Made by a program: the position numbers and the translations under genes
In this document: positions 1 through 6,759 of the stretch, piece by piece
Layout: every line of letters begins with the position of its first letter
How positions within the stretch are numbered: the first letter of the stretch is position 1
The notes under the pieces: model-generated
Database searches by the model: none
Told to the model about the DNA's origin: nothing
The model's input: the letters and a program-made list of their open reading frames with translations, nothing else
NCBI GenBank assembly: GCA_030598645.1
Contig: JAUVPN010000012.1
Span: 1 to 18,598, forward strand
Source: Hyphomicrobium sp.
GTDB taxonomy: Bacteria; Pseudomonadota; Alphaproteobacteria; Rhizobiales; Hyphomicrobiaceae
Reading direction: 5' to 3'
Length of the DNA stretch: 18,598 nucleotides

Positions 1-400
1 ATCAATCGGGGGCGTGCTTCCCGAACAGTGGCACCGCTTTGCGGATGAGAAGCTCGCCCTCGCCCGATCATGCTTCCCCCTTCACCTTCAACACCATGCC
101 AACCCCGTGCGCATCAATCGAAGGCACGTGCTTCCCGAAAAGTGGGCACCGGTTCTTTTTTTGGATAAGACGCTCGCGAGATCACCCGTCTGCCTTCTAC
201 TTGCGCCCAGGCAACCCCGTGCGCATCAATCGGGGGCGTGCTTCCCGAACAGTGGCACCGCTTTGCGGATGAGAAGCTCGCCCTCGCCCGATCATGCTTC
301 CCCCTTCACCCTCAGCACCCTCTCAATCCCGTGCGCATCAATCGAAGGCGCGTGCTTCCCGAAAAGTGGGTACCGGTTTCCGGATGAGAAGCTCGCGCGA
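1..400. repeat. Cluster of four alphaproteobacterial extragenic repeats
   Basis: Four copies of one unit lie in tandem, roughly at 1-57, 107-178, 220-281 and 331-396. Each begins with a 'gcatcaatcg' lead, continues with cgtgcttcccgaa(a/c)agtgg, then an accgg-ttt-cggat arm, and ends near gctcgc. The second and fourth carry the canonical cccgaaaagtggg form; the first and third carry a cccgaacagtggc variant. The element is familiar to me as an intergenic repeat in Hyphomicrobiales genomes, a recollection I could not check against a database. Spacing is irregular and the spacers are themselves partly duplicated, so this is not a CRISPR array. No coding function is seen. Confidence 0.8.
225..310 (+). 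repeat. 86-bp perfect direct duplication (other copy at 1-86)
   Basis: Positions 1-86 and 225-310 are identical base for base, a shift of 224 bp, and diverge from position 87/311. The duplicated block covers one repeat unit plus its flank through gctcgccctcgcccgatcat. Because the first copy touches the window edge, the duplicated segment may extend further left. Perfect identity over 86 bp beside more diverged units indicates a recent tandem duplication or gene-conversion event. Confidence 0.9.
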
Positions 401-1069
401 TAATGGCGATTGGTGCTCCTGGCTTTGATGCCCAGGCTTGCCTGAAGAATTTCAAACAGTGCGCCCAAGACTGCGGTGATAAGCGCCGACGAAGCGCAGT
501 GCAGGTCTAATCCGCTCATTGACTCCGCTGGCGATCACGGCGCACGTCTGGTTCACGGACAAAAGCTACCGCACGACGGGTGAAACGCCTCACCCGAACG
601 CTTGACGACACCAACGACGGCCTGCAATCAGGCACTCAAATTCGGACACTCACTTCGCCTTCGAGGCCCGGTTGTCTGGGCGGCCCAGCGTCTTGCGACG
701 GTCGCGTCGCCCCTGGCGCAAACACCCGCACTCTTCGAAACTCTACAAGCCCGACTGATAGTCGCTGCAAGCACGAAGACGTCAAACACCTGGTTAAGGA
801 TCAAGAAGACTTCAGCGAATTGCTGATATTGGTAAGTGCCCTCGACCGCCCCGTATAGACCGATGAGCCAACGGCGAGCATAAACACTCTTGGAGTGTGG
901 CTAAAATATGCCTTGGCCGAGCGCAGTCCCAGGCAAGAAGTCATGCCAAAAAGCTTGGGATTACAGACAAGTACGAGCGCGTTCCAACCCTTTCATCCGT
1001 ACGCACCCGCCAAAAGTATTGGGCAGCCGGCAGACGCGCGTCCGGCCGTGGGTTGCCGGTTTCCCAATG
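401..1069. other. Gene-free stretch between the repeat cluster and the polymerase gene
   Basis: Several overlapping open frames occur on both strands, but none shows a ribosome binding site, a recognisable motif or protein-like composition. A minus-strand frame at about 628-906 is open for roughly 90 codons but has no usable start near its beginning, so at best it is a decayed fragment. A small perfect hairpin (acactc, 3-nt loop, gagtgt; 884-898) is present without a U-tract. I see no tRNA and no clear terminator for the polymerase gene that ends at 1070. Confidence 0.5.
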
Positions 1070-2761
1070 TCACGAGGAACTCTTGTCAGCATCGGGATTG
1101 CTCGGCTTTTTCGCGTTGCCCCATTCCTCGGGCCATTCGATGTCCTGGCCCCACCGCTGGGCGTTTGGCGTTGGTCGCGGCTCTGTTGCAGCACCCTCTG
1201 GGAAAGTGTCAGGACGCGGTGCGGGTCGGGACCACTGCGGAGGATTGAGGTGCTTACCTAACGCCTCGCGGCCTGCACGCACGGACTTCACTGACTCTCG
1301 GCGTGCGCGCCACTCTGTTCTGGCCTCTCCTTCATCGCCCAACGGCGGCTTGATCATAAGGGCACAAGCAAACGCCATGATGGCCATCATCGCGCCGGTG
1401 CGCAGGGGATAGTCGGCCAAGGAATGGGCGATCAAAAGGGCGACGACGATTGTTGCTGCGCGGGCGAGCGTTTGATCGATGTCCCGCACGCCGAAAGGTG
1501 CGCGCCGCCAAATTGTCAAACACCTGAGGATGAACCAGATCGCAAACACCGCGATAAGCGCCACCCCGATGACGCCGGTCTCCAGCCATAGCTCAAGAAA
1601 ATCATTATGGGCTCGGTTGCCATAGGTATTGGCAAGCAGGTTTTCCGGTTTCTCAAACATGGCATGCACGGGAACGAACGTGCCCATGCCGGAGCCAAAC
1701 GGCAGGTAGGTTTGCGCGGCTTCCATGGTCGCGCGCGCAAATGGTATCCGCGCGTCTTGAAGCGGATCAGAGGCAAAGCGCTCCATGATCCGGTAGAGTG
1801 CAAACTGGGCGGCAAAAATCACCGCAAGCGCCGTCGCACCGATTAGAAGCTTTGTTGGCGTGATCCCGGATGTGCTGCGTTTGTCAGCGACGGCAAGGCC
1901 GTAAGCGCCGAGCAGCGCAAAAATGGTAAGACCAAGACCGGCGCGCGAGCGCGCCATGGTTTGCGCAGCCACCAGCATCACTAGGACCGCGAAACCGGCA
2001 ATGAGGGGCACGACCGAGACTGTTGCAAACCGTTCCCGTTCTGGTCCCGAACTGCCCGAAAGTGTGGCGTCCACGGCCCAGGCGGCGGCAAACATCGTCA
2101 CGGCATAAAGAAGGGCTGCAAAATGATTCCGATTAGCAAAGAAGCCGACCGCTTCGGTCGTGTTGGTGACCGTGAAGAAACGCAACCAGCTGTTCGGGCC
2201 CGAGGCAACTTGGATTAACCCGATAAAGACACTCACGAGACCAACGGAGACGACAATGAGGCTTAAGAGGCGCCGCTGGCGGTGGCCGAGCAGAAGAGTG
2301 CTCAGAAAAATTGCCAACGGCACAAGCAGTGACAGAGCGCTGAGCCACGTTGCGTGTGGTGAGACACTCATGGGCCGCCAGGGCAGCTCACGTCCCACCA
2401 ACGTGAAAACCTCAGTGACTGAGTCCCGGTTCGGCAAGGTCGTCCAGATCGCGGGAGGAAGCGGCACGAGTTGAAGAAGGGGCACCGAGGTGATCGCAAG
2501 ACAAAAGGCGATCGTCCCCCAAGGCCGCGTGTTCGGTGGCATGTCCGATAAGCGCCAGAGGGAGGCGATCAGGAGCGGCACCGCGAGAAGCTGCAGGAGG
2601 GCATCGGACAAAAATCCACTGTGCGTACCTCCACCGAGGAGAACGGCTGACACCGTCACCAGCGCACACAGACTAAAGAATATCCGTCCGGCCGAAACCG
2701 GCGCCAAGACAAGAGCTAAAGAATTTTGCGACTGAGCTGCTGATGCTTTGGGGGCTAACAT
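1070..2761 (-). CDS. O-antigen ligase / Wzy-type polysaccharide polymerase family protein
   Basis: A 563-residue polytopic inner-membrane protein of the O-antigen ligase/Wzy superfamily (Wzy_C type). Many hydrophobic helices span about residues 25-470. The large periplasmic loop carries the family signatures GFFANRNHFAA (206-216), RSRAGL (271-276), PFGSGMGTF (354-362) and NRAHNDFLELWLETG (382-396), and a later HSLADYPLRT (446-455). A polar, proline-rich tail of about 90 residues follows the last helix. In an EPS locus such proteins polymerise undecaprenyl-pyrophosphate-linked repeat units on the periplasmic face; members also act as O-antigen ligases, and sequence alone does not separate the two. 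Because the sugar transferase, Wza-type and Wzc-type genes are nearby, polymerase is the better guess. The ATG at 2761 has only a weak purine-rich sequence upstream. The gene faces away from the plus-strand EPS genes and is separated from the gene upstream by a terminator, so it probably has its own promoter. Confidence 0.88.
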   Translation of the reverse strand: MLAPKASAAQSQNSLALVLAPVSAGRIFFSLCALVTVSAVLLGGGTHSGFLSDALLQLLAVPLLIASLWRLSDMPPNTRPWGTIAFCLAITSVPLLQLVPLPPAIWTTLPNRDSVTEVFTLVGRELPWRPMSVSPHATWLSALSLLVPLAIFLSTLLLGHRQRRLLSLIVVSVGLVSVFIGLIQVASGPNSWLRFFTVTNTTEAVGFFANRNHFAALLYAVTMFAAAWAVDATLSGSSGPERERFATVSVVPLIAGFAVLVMLVAAQTMARSRAGLGLTIFALLGAYGLAVADKRSTSGITPTKLLIGATALAVIFAAQFALYRIMERFASDPLQDARIPFARATMEAAQTYLPFGSGMGTFVPVHAMFEKPENLLANTYGNRAHNDFLELWLETGVIGVALIAVFAIWFILRCLTIWRRAPFGVRDIDQTLARAATIVVALLIAHSLADYPLRTGAMMAIMAFACALMIKPPLGDEGEARTEWRARRESVKSVRAGREALGKHLNPPQWSRPAPRPDTFPEGAATEPRPTPNAQRWGQDIEWPEEWGNAKKPSNPDADKSSS

Positions 2762-2816
2762 GAGTGAGATGGGTGTGATTGTCCTGCACGACTCGCCGCG
2801 CCATCAGACGAACCAC

Positions 2817-2848
2817 AAAAACAGCTGGCGCCGGCCGAAGCCGACGCC
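2817..2848 (-). terminator. Intrinsic terminator downstream of the first small exported-protein gene
   Basis: Read on the minus strand, a 9-bp stem (GGCGTCGGC paired with GCCGGCGCC, one wobble pair) closes a TTCG tetraloop and is followed, after five bases, by a run of five T. It lies 44 bp beyond the stop at 2893 and before the polymerase start at 2761. The stable C(UUCG)G loop and U-run are classic for Rho-independent termination. Confidence 0.8.
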
Positions 2849-2892
2849 ATCTTAAAAATCGGGATGAAATTGTGGCGCGAGTGCCTCTTAAT

Positions 2893-3348
2893 CTAAGGGC
2901 TTGCGGGCTTATCATCATCGCAGATGACATCTCCAATGCACAAACCTGCCACGACAGCCATGCCTGTGATGCCTAAAATCGGGACCCAGTGATGACGTCG
3001 TTGCGGCTCTTGGAAGCCTTTGCCCAAATAGACGCCCGCATTCATTCGCGTGCCGTATGGGTCGAAGGAAGCTGACTTATGACAGGGCGGCTCCGATGCG
3101 ATAGCAACGATCTGGCCGGGCCTCACGGCAACGAAACATTGCGCATTGTAGACTATCTGCGCACTGCTGCCTGGGCTTGCCATTACCAAATCGCCCACGT
3201 TCGCCTGTATCGGACTGCGAACGGGCACGTAGCCCCTCCCGCTGTTGATCGAGACGCGACCCTTACCGGGCTGGACCGTCGCCGCCATAACCGTCGATGA
3301 AGCAAAAGCGAACAAAACCGCGACAGCTAACCCCCCAAAAATACGCAT
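2893..3348 (-). CDS. Small exported FecR-like protein with CX17C and C-terminal DDKPASP (paralogue 1)
   Basis: A 151-residue exported protein of unknown function. The frame is open from 3627, but the start at 3348 is chosen because it has a GGGAG ribosome binding site and begins a clean signal peptide with cleavage after VMA (residue 22). The mature part is beta-rich, with a GRGYVPV strand, VGDLVMA (51-57), QIVY (64-67) and C71 and C89 exactly 18 apart. A hydrophobic helix at about 121-143 precedes the acidic end DDDKPASP. The pattern (Gly-Tyr strand, 'GD-V-A' turn, 'I-Y' strand) resembles the small FecR-like fold, which is inference. It is the first of three tandem paralogues on this strand, and extra cysteines (137, 143) lie in its hydrophobic helix. 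It probably acts at the cell envelope; no EPS role is shown directly. Confidence 0.82.
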   Translation of the reverse strand: MRIFGGLAVAVLFAFASSTVMAATVQPGKGRVSINSGRGYVPVRSPIQANVGDLVMASPGSSAQIVYNAQCFVAVRPGQIVAIASEPPCHKSASFDPYGTRMNAGVYLGKGFQEPQRRHHWVPILGITGMAVVAGLCIGDVICDDDKPASP

Positions 3349-3693
3349 GACTGATCTCCCGCTAACTATGACAAGCACTAGCTCCACATCACCCGTAGCG
3401 GAACGCGATCGAAGACAAAACGCAAGTCGACCGCACTGTGATCGAATCGCGCTCATTTGTGTTGAGATTGCAACTCTTTTTGTGGATAAAAACCGAGTCC
3501 AGCACATCGCTGTATCCGAACGCCACTGGCATCGGTCGTCATTGTGACGGCCGTGAGGCATTGGTCGGCGCCCATGGTCGGCCATGCGCTGCTGACAACG
3601 AGACCTCTGTCGGCGCGTACGCCGCAACGAGAGAAAAACGGGGGCACAGCTCCCCCGCTCCTGCGAAAAGCGAATGCCCCTAGGGAAAGCTCT
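3349..3693. other. Intergenic region between paralogues 1 and 2
   Basis: A 345-bp gap on the minus-strand side. It holds the terminator at 3634-3657 for the gene ending at 3694 and, to its left, the likely promoter region of the gene starting at 3348. I do not see a convincing -35/-10 pair. The open frames through it, including the upstream extension of paralogue 1, have Arg-rich non-native composition and are not called. Confidence 0.5.
3634..3657 (-). terminator. Intrinsic terminator downstream of paralogue 2
   Basis: On the minus strand a perfect CGGGGG/CCCCCG stem with a 7-nt loop is followed immediately by TTTTT (aaaaa at 3634-3638 on the plus strand). It begins 37 bp after the stop of the gene at 3694, matching the placement expected of a Rho-independent terminator. 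Confidence 0.85.
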
Positions 3694-4116
3694 TCAGGGG
3701 CTCGCGGGTTTGTCGTCACCACTGCTCTTGGTCAGAAAATAAATGCCGGCACCTATCCCGCCAGCAACAGCGGTGCCTACTAGAATGTGTTGCGTCGAAA
3801 TGGCTTTGTGAGCTGGATCAGGATTCGTCGACCCCTTTACCGACGTTTCACACGAGGGATTGGTCACAATAGGAACGACGGCTCCCGGCCTCACAGTGAC
3901 CACGCAGCCGTTGGCGTAAATGATCTGTCCAACGCCGAACTCCCCTGCCATGACGGAATCGCCAACCTTACCCTGCGCCGTGCCGGAAACGCGGTTATAC
4001 CCATTATAATTGCCGACAAAGACCTCGTCCTCTACGACTCTTACAGTTATGGCGTGCGCCGCTGAGCCAATGATGAGGCTCAACACCAATGAGACGACAC
4101 CAGCACGTGTACGCAT
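3694..4116 (-). CDS. Small exported FecR-like protein with CX17C and C-terminal DDKPASP (paralogue 2)
   Basis: A 140-residue exported protein of unknown function. The start at 4116 is preferred over an in-frame ATG at 4149 because an AGGA lies 9 bases upstream and the signal peptide then begins at once (cleavage after AHA, residue 22). Alignment with its neighbours is almost gap-free: VGDSVMA at 51-57, QIIY at 64-67, C71 and C89 at the same residues as in paralogue 1, and VRPG between them. A Gly/Ala-rich hydrophobic helix (about 109-128) precedes SSGDDKPASP. The two cysteines probably form a disulfide after export. It ends at its own terminator and has a 231-bp leader separating it from paralogue 3, so it is likely transcribed as a single gene. 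Confidence 0.82.
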   Translation of the reverse strand: MRTRAGVVSLVLSLIIGSAAHAITVRVVEDEVFVGNYNGYNRVSGTAQGKVGDSVMAGEFGVGQIIYANGCVVTVRPGAVVPIVTNPSCETSVKGSTNPDPAHKAISTQHILVGTAVAGGIGAGIYFLTKSSGDDKPASP

Positions 4117-4254
4117 ATGACCCGGTCCTGACTGGCCCCACGCCACCACTCGCTAGCACCTTCATCTTGCGAGAGTAAGGCTGATCGGAGTGGATGGTGG
4201 ATATCTCGGTCGGCCAGGCCCGCAAAAGCCACGTGATCACTTCTCGCCAGAGAT

Positions 4255-4279
4255 CGTTTCGAGTGATTGACTTGAAACG
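4255..4279. other. Inverted repeat between paralogues 2 and 3
   Basis: cgtttc and gaaacg, extended inward by agt/act, form an interrupted hairpin around gattg. On the plus strand it is followed by tgaattttt, but no plus-strand gene lies upstream; on the minus strand, where it sits 69 bp after the stop at 4348, no T-run follows. It may be a weak or factor-dependent terminator for paralogue 3, or a protein binding site upstream of paralogue 2. Confidence 0.35.
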
Positions 4280-4347
4280 TGAATTTTTGGGAATCTTTGC
4301 GGAACCAGATGGGCCGCTCGCACACCAACCTTGTCGATTGACCGATC

Positions 4348-4746
4348 TTAGGGGCTCGCGGGCTTGTCATCATCGTCATGAAACAGAAACACCAATCCCC
4401 CAATGATGGCCGCCCCGGGAAGCGTAAAATAGGCCCAGTCGGCCAGCCGATGCGGCTTTCCGCTGGCGCTCGCGTGTCCGGCACAGGGCGGTTCCTCTTG
4501 AACCACCTCAACCTTGCCTTCCACCACTTCAACGGTGCACCAGTTATCGTAGACAATCTGGCCGCTACCGCCGGGCTTCGCCATGACCGAGACGCCCGGC
4601 TGCGCCGGCGTACCATCGTCGATGGCCACATACCCGCTGCCGAAATTAGCCTTGAGCGGACCATAGAGGGTTGCAGCCTGCGCCCCGGCACCCATCAATG
4701 TAGCGAGCGCTGCAAAACATGTCGTGATGGAAAGCCGCCGTATCAT
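4348..4746 (-). CDS. Small exported FecR-like protein with CX17C and C-terminal DDKPASP (paralogue 3)
   Basis: A 132-residue exported protein of unknown function and the most diverged of the three. Its signal peptide has cleavage after AQA (residue 24). It keeps the GSGYVAI strand, VSVMA (52-56), QIVY (63-66) and C70/C88, again spaced CX17C. A hydrophobic segment at about 105-122 is followed by HDDDDKPASP. The acidic tail after a hydrophobic helix is the reverse of the usual positive-inside arrangement, so the end may be a recognition or sorting tag rather than a plain membrane anchor; that is inference. The ATG at 4746 has a run of G residues at a Shine-Dalgarno distance. It is divergent from the EPS operon starting at 5070, so the two may share regulation. 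Confidence 0.82.
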   Translation of the reverse strand: MIRRLSITTCFAALATLMGAGAQAATLYGPLKANFGSGYVAIDDGTPAQPGVSVMAKPGGSGQIVYDNWCTVEVVEGKVEVVQEEPPCAGHASASGKPHRLADWAYFTLPGAAIIGGLVFLFHDDDDKPASP

Positions 4747-5069
4747 TGTGATGCCCCCCCAAAAATAACCGCCTCACCTGCCGCTGCGGCCACAAAGGCG
4801 TATCAACAGGGCCCATCGGGCCACCTGACAATCGTCCGGTAAGCCCAAATGCCAACCAGCGCTTACGCCCACAACGTGGACAATGCTGCCCGCCAGCCGG
4901 CGGTCTGCAATGCTCACAAGATCTTTTAGTACCGTGATTCGGCTAACTTACTACGTTCACAATCCCCAACTTAGTGTCGGTCTCAGCACACTTGTGACAT
5001 CTTTACAGGGTGGCAGGGACCGTGGCACCTCAGAGATCGTTTGTGCTCAAGGCGGTGAGTGGCGCGACC
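4747..5069. promoter_or_regulatory. Divergent intergenic region between small exported-protein genes and the EPS operon
   Basis: This 323-bp gap must hold the minus-strand promoter for the gene at 4746 and probably the plus-strand promoter of the EPS operon. On the minus strand, a TTGTCA about 17-19 bp from a weak -10-like ttgata brackets a palindrome (ggccc-atc-gggcc, near 4812-4824), a possible operator. On the plus strand I see no convincing promoter; a short gtggcaggga/gtggcac direct repeat lies around 5010-5030. All site calls here are tentative. Confidence 0.35.
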
Positions 5070-5942
5070 ATGATTGATCTGCATTGTCACATTCTGCCCG
5101 GCATCGACGACGGCGCTGCCGACCTCTCGGTCTCGCTGGACATGGCCAGGGCCTCAGTTGCCGATGGGGTAACCGTCCTAGCCTGCACGCCCCACATCCT
5201 GCCCGGTCTCTATCCGAATACGGGGCCGCAGATCTGTCAGGCGGTCGATCAGCTGCAAGACGCACTGGATCGGAATGGGATTGCGCTGCGTCTCGTGGCT
5301 GGCGCCGATAATCACATTACGCCCGATTTTGTTAATGGCCTAAAGTCCGGACATCTGCTCTCTCTTGCCAGTTCGCGCTACGTGTTGGTTGAACCGCCCC
5401 ACCATGTCCTTCCACCTCGGCTTGAGGATATGTTCTTTGGTCTGTTGTCGGCGGGGTACGTTCCAATTTTGACCCATCCGGAGCGACTATCGTGGATCAA
5501 GTTGCACTACCAGGTCATCGATAGACTGTGGAGGAGGGGGGTTTGGATGCAAATAACGGCTGGCTCGCTGGCTGGCGCATTTGGCAAGAATGCGCAATAC
5601 TGGGCAGAACGATTACTCGACGAGGGGCGTGTCCACATTCTTGCCACAGACGCTCACGACACCAAGCGTCGCCTCCCAAACTTGAGCCTCGGCCGCGAGC
5701 GGGCGGCCGCACGTATTGGCGAGGGGGAAGCTGAGCACTTGGTTGTGACGCGACCAAGGGGGGTGCTGGCCAATGTTGCACCATCTGGTTTGCCGATGCC
5801 CGCGGTGGCGTCATCGGATCGCGCACATCCGCGCGGGGGCGCATCCTCGCGTAATGGTGTCGAGAGCGAAGCGCATGATGAACAACGTCGCGGCGATGGT
5901 GTGCATGGGACTTCTGGCTGGTTGCGGCGCCTCTTTGAATAG
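5070..5942 (+). CDS. PHP-domain tyrosine-protein phosphatase, CpsB/CapC/YwqE family
   Basis: A 290-residue metal-dependent phosphatase that would dephosphorylate the tyrosine tail of the BY-kinase encoded two genes on. The PHP metal ligands are visible: DLHCH (H5, H7), IDDGA (12-16), TPH (H42), E108, THPERL (H136) and ATDAHD (D194, H196). The start at 5070 puts DLHCH at the N-terminus as in the family; longer in-frame starts add only unlike residues. Family members are usually about 250 residues. Here the last 40 or so are Arg/Gly/Ser-rich, unlike a folded domain, and lie over the start of the next gene, so they look like a read-on tail after loss of an earlier stop. CpsB-type phosphatases are best known in Firmicutes; many proteobacterial Wzc systems use low-molecular-weight phosphatases instead. 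Confidence 0.85.
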   Translation: MIDLHCHILPGIDDGAADLSVSLDMARASVADGVTVLACTPHILPGLYPNTGPQICQAVDQLQDALDRNGIALRLVAGADNHITPDFVNGLKSGHLLSLASSRYVLVEPPHHVLPPRLEDMFFGLLSAGYVPILTHPERLSWIKLHYQVIDRLWRRGVWMQITAGSLAGAFGKNAQYWAERLLDEGRVHILATDAHDTKRRLPNLSLGRERAAARIGEGEAEHLVVTRPRGVLANVAPSGLPMPAVASSDRAHPRGGASSRNGVESEAHDEQRRGDGVHGTSGWLRRLFE

Positions 5943-6723
5943 CGAGTCTATGACGAGTGAGTTGCAGACCGGTGCCATCGCCGAAGAACTCTCGCAAGAG
6001 AAGAAGACAGATGGTAGCGTCACGCCGGACCGGAAAAGCAAATCGCGTCGCGAGCCTGCAAGCTTAGCAACGGCCGTGGCGCCGAAACCTGCGAGCACAT
6101 CAGGTCGCCAGGCGGCGAGCTTCGCAAAGGCCGCAGAACCCTTCACGTCGGCGTCCACACCGGGCGAAACCGCCTATAAGATTGGGCCGCAAGACGTTCT
6201 GGAAATTTCGGTCTTCAAGGTGCCAGAGCTAACACGCACCGCACAGGTCGCTGAAACAGGAACAGTCAACCTCCCGCTTGTGGGGGAAGTGCCCGCGGCC
6301 GGCAAAACCGCGCGCGAAATTGAGCGCGATCTCACGGCCAAGCTCGGAGCCAAGTATCTTCAGTCGCCGCAGGTCACGGTCGCCGTTAAAGAGTACAACA
6401 GTCAGCGGGTCACCATTGAAGGTGCCGTCAAAAAGCCTGGCGTTTATCCCATCCGAGGCAAGACCTCGCTGCTGCAGGTCGTGGCGACCGCTGAGGGTTT
6501 GAGTCCTGCTGCCGATACATCAGGTGTCGTCGTCTTCCGACAAACGAATGGCAAACGCTCGGCTGCGAAGTTTAATATCGACGATATTAGGTCCGGCCAG
6601 GCCGAGGATCCCAGGATTGAGCAAGGCGATGTCATCGTGGTCAGCCACGACGGCATGAAGGCGGCTTGGCAAACCTTTCTTCAAGGTCTTGGCGCTGCAG
6701 GCCGCGCCGCCGTGTTCTTCTGA
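5854..6723 (+). CDS. Wza-type polysaccharide export lipoprotein (Poly_export + SLBB)
   Basis: A 289-residue outer-membrane polysaccharide export protein. The start at 5854 gives a basic n-region (MVSRAKR), a hydrophobic stretch and lipobox LLAGC with the acylated cysteine at residue 24; the ATG at 5875 would also keep the lipobox. A low-complexity Ser/Ala/Lys linker (about 25-105) precedes the Poly_export domain starting at YKIGPQDVLEISVFKVPEL (108-126) and running to about 183, then an SLBB domain from VTIEGAVKKPGVYPI. It lacks the long C-terminal region of E. coli Wza, as is common in alphaproteobacteria. It should form the outer-membrane end of the export channel with the Wzc-type protein that follows 36 bp later. 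Its first 89 bp overlap the phosphatase gene in a different frame, suggesting translational coupling. Confidence 0.88.
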   Translation: MVSRAKRMMNNVAAMVCMGLLAGCGASLNSESMTSELQTGAIAEELSQEKKTDGSVTPDRKSKSRREPASLATAVAPKPASTSGRQAASFAKAAEPFTSASTPGETAYKIGPQDVLEISVFKVPELTRTAQVAETGTVNLPLVGEVPAAGKTAREIERDLTAKLGAKYLQSPQVTVAVKEYNSQRVTIEGAVKKPGVYPIRGKTSLLQVVATAEGLSPAADTSGVVVFRQTNGKRSAAKFNIDDIRSGQAEDPRIEQGDVIVVSHDGMKAAWQTFLQGLGAAGRAAVFF

Positions 6724-6759
6724 TGTTTAACGCGTTAGGGCCGATTGGAAGCTGCCGCC

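Noticed and set aside
1..400. Possible CRISPR array
   Set aside because: Units differ in length and sequence, spacing is irregular and spacers are duplicated; it fits an extragenic repeat family.
292..519. 75-codon minus-strand open frame
   Set aside because: Nearly half of it is a translation of the extragenic repeat; no ribosome binding site or known motif supports it.
580..858. Overlapping plus-strand frames of 74-92 codons and a minus-strand frame open at about 628-906
   Set aside because: No start signal, no recognisable domain and conflicting frames; at most a decayed fragment.
895..1412. Plus-strand frames up to 171 codons
   Set aside because: They overlap the C-terminal coding part of the polymerase gene on the other strand and have Arg/Ser/Pro-rich shadow composition.
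3349..3627. In-frame upstream extension of paralogue 1 (adds 93 residues)
   Set aside because: It would bury the signal peptide; the ATG at 3348 has a GGGAG ribosome binding site and the extension is Arg-rich and unlike its paralogues.
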